Part shown: positions 16,399 to 22,512 of the stretch, piece after piece
Layout: every line of letters starts with the position of its first letter
How positions within the stretch are numbered: position 1 is the first letter of the stretch
Assembly (NCBI GenBank): GCA_028874985.1
Contig: JAPPGI010000213.1
Coordinates: 1-32,544 of the forward strand
Direction of reading: 5' to 3'
From: Gemmatimonadota bacterium
GTDB lineage: Bacteria > Gemmatimonadota > Gemmatimonadetes > Longimicrobiales > Gaopeijiaceae
DNA length: 32,544 nucleotides
Notes under the pieces: generated by a model
Databases searched by the model: none
Told to the model about the DNA's origin: nothing
Seen by the model: the letters and a program-made list of their open reading frames with translations, nothing else
Position numbers and translations under genes: made by a program

Positions 16399-17331
16399 AT
16401 GAAAACACGGCTACGCACATCCATTCCAAGCCGCCTGGACTCGCAGGTGACCGACAAGATCGCCCTCGGGCTCAGGCTGGGCCTGGGCAGCGTGTTCATC
16501 GCCGGTGGCTGGTGGAAGCTCGCGCGCGCCATCGACCCGCTTCGGTCCGAAGCGTTCGTCGACCGGTACATGGCCAGCAACGGGTACATCAACTCGTTCT
16601 TCGACCAGTACCTCTTCGCCGATCCCGGCGCACTGCTCACCCCGCTGGCCTTCCTCACGATCCTGTCGGCTTTCGAGTTCGCCGCGGGAATCGCCCTCCT
16701 GGCCGGCGCCTTCGTTCGGGCCATCAGCCTGACGTTCGCCTTCATGCTCTGGACCTTCGTGCTCGCCCTTCCAGTAGTCACGGCGCCCGGATTCGATGCC
16801 GACGCCCCGTCATACTTCTCTCCGGCCCTGCTCGTCCAGATCAGGGACATCGGACTGTCGGGCATGTGCCTCGTGCTGTTCAATCTCGGTTCGGGCGCCT
16901 GGTCGGCGGATCAGCGGCTGCTCGGCCGCGGCGCTCCGCCCACCGAGGTGAATTGGAATGTGCTGGGGCTGGTGCTGCGCCTGTCGGTCGCCGTGGTGTT
17001 CCTCGTGGGTGGCCTATTCGCCGGCTACGACCACATCAAGACCTTCGTCGCGGTTCCCCTTCTGCTGGTCGCCGTGGGCGTCATGATCGCCAGCGGACAT
17101 CTCACAAGGGCTGCGGCGGTCGCCGCCTTCGCGATCGTCGCTTGGTACTGCCTCGGGAAACTGGACCCGGCGATGTCCGCTTGGGACTACGTCAATTCGG
17201 TCAAGCGGGAGATGGCCTACCTGGTGGCCATCGGTGTGCTCATCTTCTTCGGGGGCGGCAGGGCATTCCGGCCGTCGGGGCTGATCCGGTCGCCGATGCG
17301 CTCGATTCTGGGCCACCCACAGCGAGCTTGA
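16399..17331 (+). CDS. DoxD/DoxX-like membrane protein
   Basis: A 310-residue integral membrane protein. The first ~165 residues look like the DoxD (thiosulfate:quinone oxidoreductase small subunit) / DoxX family: LRLGLGSVFIAGGWWKL (~23-39), YMASNGYINSFFDQYLF, then several hydrophobic helices and ALLVQIRDIGLSG. A second set of four or so hydrophobic segments follows (~185-300), possibly an internal repeat. Function in this family is often respiratory or redox-linked but poorly defined. ATG at 16399 has GGAGA eight bases upstream, so I prefer it to an in-frame ATG 42 bases earlier. No partner subunit (DoxA) is seen nearby. Confidence 0.6.
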   Translation: MKTRLRTSIPSRLDSQVTDKIALGLRLGLGSVFIAGGWWKLARAIDPLRSEAFVDRYMASNGYINSFFDQYLFADPGALLTPLAFLTILSAFEFAAGIALLAGAFVRAISLTFAFMLWTFVLALPVVTAPGFDADAPSYFSPALLVQIRDIGLSGMCLVLFNLGSGAWSADQRLLGRGAPPTEVNWNVLGLVLRLSVAVVFLVGGLFAGYDHIKTFVAVPLLLVAVGVMIASGHLTRAAAVAAFAIVAWYCLGKLDPAMSAWDYVNSVKREMAYLVAIGVLIFFGGGRAFRPSGLIRSPMRSILGHPQRA

Positions 17332-17578
17332 TGGTGTGTACGCGCCCGGAGCGGCTCGCCTTCGGCGACTGCGGCGCGGGCGCGCGCGATTCGTCATTGC
17401 GCTGCCACCCTGGTGTCCGGGGCGGGCCATCGCGACATCGTGCGTGCGGCCGCCGTCGCTATCCGGGCGGGCGTCGTCGGGACGGCCGGGCTCCGCATGG
17501 CAAGGATCGGGTCGATTTCAGCATCAGGAGTGTTCACGTTACGGGAGTCCCCATCCACGATGATTCTCGGAGTTCCGC

Positions 17579-18454
17579 ATGAACACGACCGACTACGACC
17601 GAATCGCGGCGGCCATTCGCTATCTGACCAGGCATCGCAAGCGCCAGCCGGAACTCGCGGAATTGGCGGCGCACATCGGTCTGAGCCAAAGCCATCTGCA
17701 TCGTCTGTTCTCGCGCTGGGCCGGCGTCACGCCAAAGCGCTTTCTCGAATTCCTTACCGTTCAGCACGCGAAGAAGCTACTCGACGGCTCGGAGTCCGTG
17801 CTCGCGACGGCCCATGGTAGCGGGCTCTCCGGGCCCGGCAGGCTGCACGATCACTTCGTAACCGTGGAGGCCGTCACGCCGGGAGAGTATCGGAGCAGGG
17901 GCGCGGGGCTGACGATTCGCTTCGGAATCGGCGAATCACCGTTCGGGCCTGTGTTCGTCGCCTGGACCGAGCGCGGTGTCTGCCGGGTCGGGTTTGTTGC
18001 CGGCGGGGGTGTTTCCGCCGAGAAGGAGGCTCTCCGCCAGGCCTGGGGGCGGGCGTCGCTCGAAGGCGACGAATTGAGGGCGACAGCACTGGCGCGGTCC
18101 ATCTTCTCGGCGCCCTTCGAAGCCGAGAGTCCCCCGCTGACCGTCCATGTGCGCGGGACCAACTTCCAACTGGCCGTCTGGCGCGCCCTGCTGCGCATAC
18201 CTCCCGGGCAGGTCGTCACCTACGGTCGCGTGGCCGAAGAGGTTTGTAGCGCGCAAGCCGCTCGGGCGACGGGGAGCGCGGTTGGCGGCAACCCGATCGC
18301 CTTCCTCATTCCGTGCCACCGCGTGATCCGCGCGGGCGGGATCACGGGCAACTACGCCGGGGGCGCCACGCGGAAACGCTGCATGCTGGCATGGGAGGCG
18401 AGTCGGCAATCCATCGGCGGCGCCGAGATGGAGCAGGCCGGAGGCGCGCCATGA
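17579..18454 (+). CDS. AraC-type HTH fused to O6-methylguanine-DNA methyltransferase
   Basis: A 291-residue protein with Ada-like parts. An AraC-type helix-turn-helix region is at ~5-105 (LAAHIGLSQSHLHRLF, ending VTPGEYR). The methyltransferase N-domain is at ~110-185, and the catalytic Ogt domain at ~190-275 carries FLIPCHRVI with acceptor Cys246. It should repair O6-alkylguanine by suicidal alkyl transfer and may also regulate transcription. The Ada N-terminal zinc/methyl-phosphotriester domain is missing, as in many AdaA-less forms. A GGAG lies six bases before the ATG. The stop overlaps the ATG of a truncated decarboxylase fragment. The 247 bases upstream hold no gene I can support. Confidence 0.9.
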   Translation: MNTTDYDRIAAAIRYLTRHRKRQPELAELAAHIGLSQSHLHRLFSRWAGVTPKRFLEFLTVQHAKKLLDGSESVLATAHGSGLSGPGRLHDHFVTVEAVTPGEYRSRGAGLTIRFGIGESPFGPVFVAWTERGVCRVGFVAGGGVSAEKEALRQAWGRASLEGDELRATALARSIFSAPFEAESPPLTVHVRGTNFQLAVWRALLRIPPGQVVTYGRVAEEVCSAQAARATGSAVGGNPIAFLIPCHRVIRAGGITGNYAGGATRKRCMLAWEASRQSIGGAEMEQAGGAP

Positions 18455-18663
18455 CGCGTCTGCTTCCGACCGACGGGGAACAACAGCCCCGCGCGCCAAC
18501 CACGACCTGCGAGGAGCCCGCGCTGCGTGGATGCGCCGCCGGCCGCTTCCACGGGTGGGTCATCGGTGGCGCACATCCGGCGGCGCTGGCGGTGGACCGG
18601 ATGGTGTCCACCTGGGATCAGAACGCGGCGTTGGCGGCTTGCTCCCCTGCCGAAGCCTCGTAG
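18451..18663 (+). pseudogene. Truncated PLP-dependent decarboxylase/aminotransferase remnant
   Basis: A 70-codon frame whose second half (FHGWVIGGAHPAALAVD, then STWDQNAALAACSPAE) closely resembles the N-terminal third of group II PLP decarboxylases (HPRFxGWVxGGxxPAAxxAD...WDQN). Intact proteins are ~450-500 residues with a PLP lysine; here a stop follows directly and no later part is found downstream. The N-terminal ~30 residues are also shorter than expected. The ATG overlaps the methyltransferase stop (ATGA), so it was probably a co-transcribed gene that lost most of its length. Confidence 0.6.
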
Positions 18664-18741
18664 AGGGCATCGGCTCCGGCTTTGGGAACATGCGGAGTGT
18701 GGTCACGGGGCAGACGCGGACCGGAGGAACGGCACGGACTG

Positions 18742-19207
18742 CTAACCCTCCGCCTCCGGGTGCACTCTGCCCAGGTACATGAACCCCTCCGAGTCGTTGC
18801 CGGTGAATTCGCAGTCGTCATCGGTGCCGAGAGCCGTCCCGTTCAGCACGAGGTCGCCACCGGGCGACACATGGCCGTGGTAGGTGTTCCAGACACCAGC
18901 CGCTGTTGAAGCCCACTTCCAGCGTGATGGGTTCGCCGAGACTCACGGTCCCGCCGAACTCATAGTCGTTGTCGTACCAGATGGTCTCCTCGTCCGACAG
19001 GACGACCCCGGAGATCAAGCCGGTGCCGTAGATGGAGTCGCCCGCCTGCTCGACGGTCATATCCAGCACCGACATGACGGCCAGGCCGTCCGCTCGCCAG
19101 ACGCCCGTACCCACGTACTGGCCGACAAGGTCGGGGGCCGTGTCCGGGGCGGTCGAGTCGGTGCATGCCAGCAGGGACGCCAGCAGGACCATGCCCGTTG
19201 TTCTCAT
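18742..19207 (-). pseudogene. Frameshifted small lipoprotein
   Basis: It starts with ATG at 19207, preceded by GGAG at a good distance, and encodes MRTTGMVLLASLLACTDSTA: a lipoprotein signal with LLAC and Cys18 lipidated. A lipocalin-like or beta-rich body follows (YVGTGVWRADG, SIYGTGLISG, TVSLGEPITLEVGFNSG). Near 18896-18908 the frame breaks. The natural continuation (GVWNTYHGHVSPGGDLVLNG, later DSEGFMYLGRVHPEAEG) is in another frame and ends at TAG 18744-18742. The 466-base span is not a multiple of three, consistent with one indel. It is either a real pseudogene or a sequencing/assembly error. The original product would be a ~155-residue lipoprotein of unknown role. Confidence 0.6.
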
Positions 19208-19356
19208 TGGTTTCTTCTCCGTTGTACCCACTGGTAGCAGGAGCAGTGAAACGGCAGATCGATGGACCAGCCGATCGGCAGTTCGGAAGGGCATCCCGGG
19301 CTAGGCGACCTGAAAAGGGTCACCGATTGTGTGGCGGAACGCCATGAGAACCGAAC

Positions 19357-19382
19357 GGTACGCTACCTCCCAAGGTAGTACC
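19357..19382. repeat. Strong hairpin downstream of the small ORF
   Basis: CTACCT (19363-19368) pairs with AGGTAG (19373-19378) around CCCA. GGTA (19357-19360) and TACC (19379-19382) extend the stem past a two-base bulge. It lies 37 bases past the stop of the minus-strand small ORF. No T-tract follows, so termination is uncertain. Confidence 0.4.
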
Positions 19383-19418
19383 GTCGGGGCCACGATGCCG
19401 GTTATCACCGGACATCGT

Positions 19419-19607
19419 TCATTTCAGCCCGTCGTAGAACCGTGGGACGGTGTGCGCCATCGTCTCCATCCGTTCGACCTGCTCCGGCGTCGTGGACTCG
19501 TCGCGGGGCAGTTCGGGGTGATTCACGAGGTAGATCGGGATGGGATTCACCGACGGATCCGCCAGCGACTCTGTGGCGGTAGTCACCGATTGTCTGCGGG
19601 TCATCAT
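19419..19607 (-). CDS. Small hypothetical protein with strong ribosome site
   Basis: A 62-residue frame starting MMTRRQSVTTATESL and ending ETMAHTVPRFYDGLK. I do not recognise it. The best evidence that it is translated is AAGGAG seven bases before a double ATG (19607 and 19604). The frame is polar with no membrane segment; IPIYLVNHPELPRDES in the middle reads like a beta-strand plus loop. The frame continues upstream without a stop, so a longer form is possible, but the Shine-Dalgarno favours this start. A candidate promoter and a leader hairpin lie about 80-155 bases upstream. Confidence 0.45.
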   Translation of the reverse strand: MMTRRQSVTTATESLADPSVNPIPIYLVNHPELPRDESTTPEQVERMETMAHTVPRFYDGLK

Positions 19608-19689
19608 CCCGACGCTCCTTTTCCGAGCGGTTCGCCGCCCATGGTTGCCGCCCGAGTCTTCGGCATCGCCAGCCTGCTCCTTTACGACG

Positions 19690-19764
19690 CTCGCATCGAT
19701 CAATGCGAGTTTCGGTTGCCCTGCGGACCCGGTCATTGTACCTGTAACGTGGTCCGCCCTGCAA
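19690..19764 (-). promoter_or_regulatory. Candidate promoter and leader hairpin for the small ORF
   Basis: On the minus strand, TTGCAG (19764-19759), an 18-base spacer and TACAAT (19740-19735) form a plausible promoter with a good -10. Within the implied leader, CTCGCAT (19690-19696) and ATGCGAG (19703-19709) form a 7-base hairpin with a 6-base loop. The distance to the start is about 125 bases, which leaves room for an attenuation or regulatory leader. No known riboswitch class is recognised. Confidence 0.3.
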
Positions 19765-19829
19765 CGCCGGATTGGGAATTGTGAAGGTGGAGATCACTGA
19801 GAAGGCTTGGTGCGTACCTCTAATATGAT

Positions 19830-19858
19830 TTCGACATGTCCAGAACAGGAAGTAATAT
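19830..19858 (+). promoter_or_regulatory. Candidate promoter for the potassium channel gene
   Basis: TAATAT (19853-19858) lies in an unusually AT-rich patch, with a weak TTCGAC (19830-19835) 17 bases upstream. A second possible -35, TTGACA, sits at 19887-19892, but it lacks a recognisable -10. Confidence 0.25.
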
Positions 19859-19944
19859 GGTCTTATTGTGAACCAGAGATGGCTGGTTGACACCACGCCT
19901 TGCCCTGGCTCACTGCCCACACCATCCGCCGACGAGGTCCTCCC

Positions 19945-20700
19945 ATGAATCTGCGACACATGGTGCAGAGGTCGGACACGGTCGCCGGTCGCTGGTTCGA
20001 CCGCTCCGTGCTCCTGCTGATCGTCGCCTCGGTCGTCCTGATGTCCCTGTCGACGGTGCCCGGCCTCCCGCCGGCCTTGAGGACGGCCCTTGGCGCGGCC
20101 GAGTTCGTCATCATCGTGCTCTTCACCGTCGAGTACGGTCTCCGGATCGTCACGGCCGACAACCGATGGAGGTTTGTCCGCAGCTTCTACGGGATCATCG
20201 ACCTGACGGCTCTGGTGACGTTCTACCTGACCCTGGCCTGGGTCGGAATGATGGACCTCCGCGCGGTCCGCGCACTGCGTCTGCTGCGAGTGTTCCGCGC
20301 ATTCGAGTTCCGTCGCTACATCGTCGCGACGGCGCGCATCGGCAGGGCCTTGAAGTACGCGCGCGACGAAGCGGTGGTCTTTCTGTTCGCCACGCTGGTC
20401 CTGCTGTACATCGCCGCGATGGGCATCAACCACTTCGAGTCGCAGGCGCAACCGGAGAAGTTCGATTCGGTGTTCCACAGTCTGTGGTGGGCCGTCGTCA
20501 CCCTCACGACCGTCGGTTACGGCGACGCGTATCCGATCACGCTGGGGGGCAGGCTGTGGACGTTCGTGGTGCTGCTGCTGGGAATGGGCATCGTGGCCGT
20601 CCCCGCGGGGCTGATCGCATCGGGGCTGTTGAGGGCCATCGAGGAGGAGCGCGCGGAGGCTCGCCGGACCGAGGAACAGGTTGGAGGCACGCCGGAATGA
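19945..20700 (+). CDS. Voltage-gated potassium channel (six-helix, Kv-like)
   Basis: A 251-residue channel subunit. Helices S1-S3 are at ~20-100, an arginine-rich S4 at ~106-124 (RAVRALRLLRVFRAFEFRR), S5 at ~143-162, a pore helix with the selectivity filter TTVGYGD (188-194), S6 at ~203-228, then a charged helix (AIEEERAEARRTEE). Four copies should form a voltage-sensing potassium pore like KvAP. ATG at 19945 is preceded by GAGG at good spacing; the in-frame ATG at 19900 adds a polar extension and is less likely. No cytoplasmic RCK or cyclic-nucleotide domain is present. It converges on selD with a 50-base gap that contains a short GGCGG/CCGCC hairpin (20731-20746). Confidence 0.93.
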   Translation: MNLRHMVQRSDTVAGRWFDRSVLLLIVASVVLMSLSTVPGLPPALRTALGAAEFVIIVLFTVEYGLRIVTADNRWRFVRSFYGIIDLTALVTFYLTLAWVGMMDLRAVRALRLLRVFRAFEFRRYIVATARIGRALKYARDEAVVFLFATLVLLYIAAMGINHFESQAQPEKFDSVFHSLWWAVVTLTTVGYGDAYPITLGGRLWTFVVLLLGMGIVAVPAGLIASGLLRAIEEERAEARRTEEQVGGTPE

Positions 20701-20750
20701 CCAGTCATGGGACTAGTCATTTCTCAGTAAGGCGGCAACCCCCGCCGGCG

Positions 20751-21815
20751 TCACCCGGCGACGACGACTCGCCCCGCCGCCCCCCCCGTCACCTCCCCCA
20801 CGACGACGGCGGCATCTCCCGCGCGATCCAGCGTCCACAGCAGCCCGGCCGTCCGCTCCGGCGGACACGCGATCAACAACCCCCCCGAGGTCTGCGCGTC
20901 CGCCAGCAACAGCTGAACCGTCTCGGACACCTCGCCCTCGACCGCAACGCTCCCGGCCCCGTCCGCCCGGTTCCGCCGAGTCCCCCCCGGCACGAACCCC
21001 GCCTCCACCAGCCCCCCCACCCCCTCCAGCATCGGCACCCTGCCGGCCTCGATCCGCGCCGCCACCCCGGAGGCGCGAGCCATGATCCCCAGATGCCCCG
21101 TCAGCCCGTACCCGGTCACATCCGTGGCGGCATGCGCGCCGACCTCCATGGCCGCCTCCGCCGCCCCGCGGTTCAGCCTCGCCATCGATTCGACGGCCGC
21201 CGCCAGCAACCCCGGCGGACACTTCCCCGCCTTGACCGCCGTGGCCACGATCCCCGTACCGATCGGCTTGGTCAGCACCAGGTGGTCCCCGGGTCGTGCC
21301 CCGTCGTTGGCGAGCATCGCGTCCGGGTCGACATCCCCCACCGCGACCATCCCGTACTTGGGCTCGGCGTCGTCGATGGAGTGGCCGCCCAGCACCGGGA
21401 TTCCCGCCTCGGCGGCCTTCTCGGCGCCGCCCCGGACGATCTCCTCGGCCAGGCCCTCGTCCAGCAACCCGCGCGGAAAGGAGAGCAGGTTGAGCGCGAA
21501 GAGCGGCCGCCCCCCCATGGCGTAGACGTCCGAGAGCGCGTTGGCGGCCGCGATCCGGCCGAAGTCGTACGGGTCGTCGACTATGGGTGTGAAAAAGTCG
21601 AGGGTGACCACCAGGGCCCGGCCGTCGGCGAGACGGTACACGGCGGCGTCGTCCCCGGTGCTGGCGTCGACGAGCACGCGGGGGTCGGCGGAGGGGAGGA
21701 GGGGGCGCAGGACCTGCGCCAGCTCGGCCTGGCCGAGTTTACACGCTCACCCGGCGCCGTGGGACAGGGTGCTGAGCCTGATCCGCGGTTTCTGGTCGTG
21801 AGGTTCGGTGGTCAT
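20751..21815 (-). CDS. selD: Selenide, water dikinase with in-frame UGA selenocysteine
   Basis: SelD makes selenophosphate from selenide and ATP for selenocysteine and seleno-tRNA synthesis. The full frame is 354 residues from ATG 21815 (MTTEPHDQKPRIRLSTLSHG) if TGA at 21749-21747 (codon 23) is read as selenocysteine: the active site is then SHGAG-U-ACKL, matching the family GAG(C/U)xCK with Lys26 as the essential lysine. Normal SelD features follow: TGDDAAVY (52-59), ALSDVYAMGG, VLGGHSI and ATDVTGYGLTGHLG. Without readthrough only a fragment from GTG 21677 lacking the active site remains. A hairpin just after the UGA fits a bacterial SECIS. The rest of the machinery (SelA, SelB, selC tRNA) must lie outside the window. 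Confidence 0.9.
21716..21746 (-). promoter_or_regulatory. Putative bacterial SECIS hairpin in selD mRNA
   Basis: Directly 3' of the selD UGA in the mRNA, CUCGGC and GCCGAG form a perfect 6-bp stem around a CAG loop. An outer GCGU/GCGC stem is possible. The apical loop starts 15 bases after the UGA, at the edge of the range usual for bacterial SECIS elements, and contains a G. SelB binding is inferred, not shown. Confidence 0.6.
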
Positions 21816-21821
21816 GGATCA

Positions 21822-21902
21822 AGCTAACACGGCATCCGGGGGGCAGTGGGGGACGAGGAGCCGTCAGCAGTCTCCCGGCGTCAGGATGGGCCGTTCGGCG
21901 AG
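21822..21902. repeat. 81-base direct repeat, copy 1
   Basis: It aligns without gaps to copy 2 (22432-22512) at 64 of 81 positions by hand. A central block, GGGGACGAGGAGCCGTCAGC plus AGTC, is identical. On the minus strand it reads ERPILTPGDC then stop, the same protein end as the 796-residue gene (ERPILAPGDC), with mostly synonymous differences. It is therefore the orphan 3' tail of a paralogue, not a fresh target duplication. Confidence 0.75.
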
Positions 21903-22011
21903 AAACTCTGACCATACACGGGGAGGGGATACCGGAGCTTCGCAGGTCCGGCAAGCCGATCGAGGCCGTCGATCTCCAGGACGTTCTGGATGCGCACCGG
22001 CGCAAATCCCC

Positions 22012-22437
22012 ATGACGGGCCGCCTGATCGCGGTGGCCAACGGCCGGCTTCTCGGCGAGATCACGCGTGACACCGGAGGGCGGCTCAGCTTCACATACGA
22101 CGCTGCGTGGCGCTCCGACGACACGGCATACCCGCCGTCCCTCTCGATGCCGCTGACAGCCTCGGGGCACGGTCGCGACAGGATCGAACCATGGCTTTGG
22201 GGGCTCCTCCCCGACAACGAGAACGTGCTGGCCCGTTGGGCGAGGAGGTTCCAGGTGTCGGGGCGCAGCGTGTTCTCGCTGCTGAGTGCGACCGGAGAGG
22301 ACTGCCCGGGGGCGGTTCAGTTCGCCCGGCCGGAGCGTGCCGGTCGTCTCCTGGGATCGGGACCCCGTGAGGTCGTCTGGTTGACGACCGCGAACGTCGA
22401 GGCGCGTCTGCGTACTCTGCGGAACGACAACAGCTAA
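22012..22437 (+). pseudogene. HipA toxin N-terminal fragment
   Basis: A 141-codon frame matching the N-terminal (Couple_hipA) domain of HipA kinases: RLIAVANGRLLGEITRD, PPSLSMPLTASG, PWLWGLLPDNENVLARWARR, then GEDCPGAVQF. HipA proteins are normally ~400-440 residues and phosphorylate GltX through a C-terminal kinase domain, which is absent: the frame stops where copy 2 of the 81-base repeat begins. The ATG overlaps the stop of a short upstream frame (LRRSGKPIEAVDLQDVLDAH, then RRKSP), perhaps the end of the partner antitoxin, as ATGA. Almost certainly kinase-dead; some organisms encode this domain as a separate protein, so a residual binding role is conceivable. Confidence 0.7.
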
Positions 22438-22512
22438 CACGCCTGCTGGGGGGGACGTGGGGACGAGGAGCCGTCAGCAGTCCCCCGGAGCGAGAATGGG
22501 GCGCTCGCCCAG
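22432..22512. repeat. 81-base direct repeat, copy 2 (3' end of the 796-residue gene)
   Basis: The partner of copy 1. It contains the last 13 codons of the repeat-protein gene on the minus strand plus 42 bases beyond its stop, and its plus-strand side provides the stop codon of the HipA fragment. The two copies bracket about 530 bases that contain only the HipA fragment and its upstream scrap. Confidence 0.75.

Noticed and set aside
19405-20478. Long minus-strand frame over the potassium channel gene
   Set aside because: Antisense to the S4 and selectivity-filter coding region; no family features.
20751-21677. SelD as a 308-residue protein starting at GTG 21677
   Set aside because: This start would remove the active-site motif and the essential lysine; reading the TGA at 21747-21749 as selenocysteine gives a normal SelD N-terminus.
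21822-22512. The 81-base repeats as a recent transposition target duplication
   Set aside because: They are only about 79% identical, with synonymous codon differences in the shared protein tail, and they are far longer than usual target duplications.
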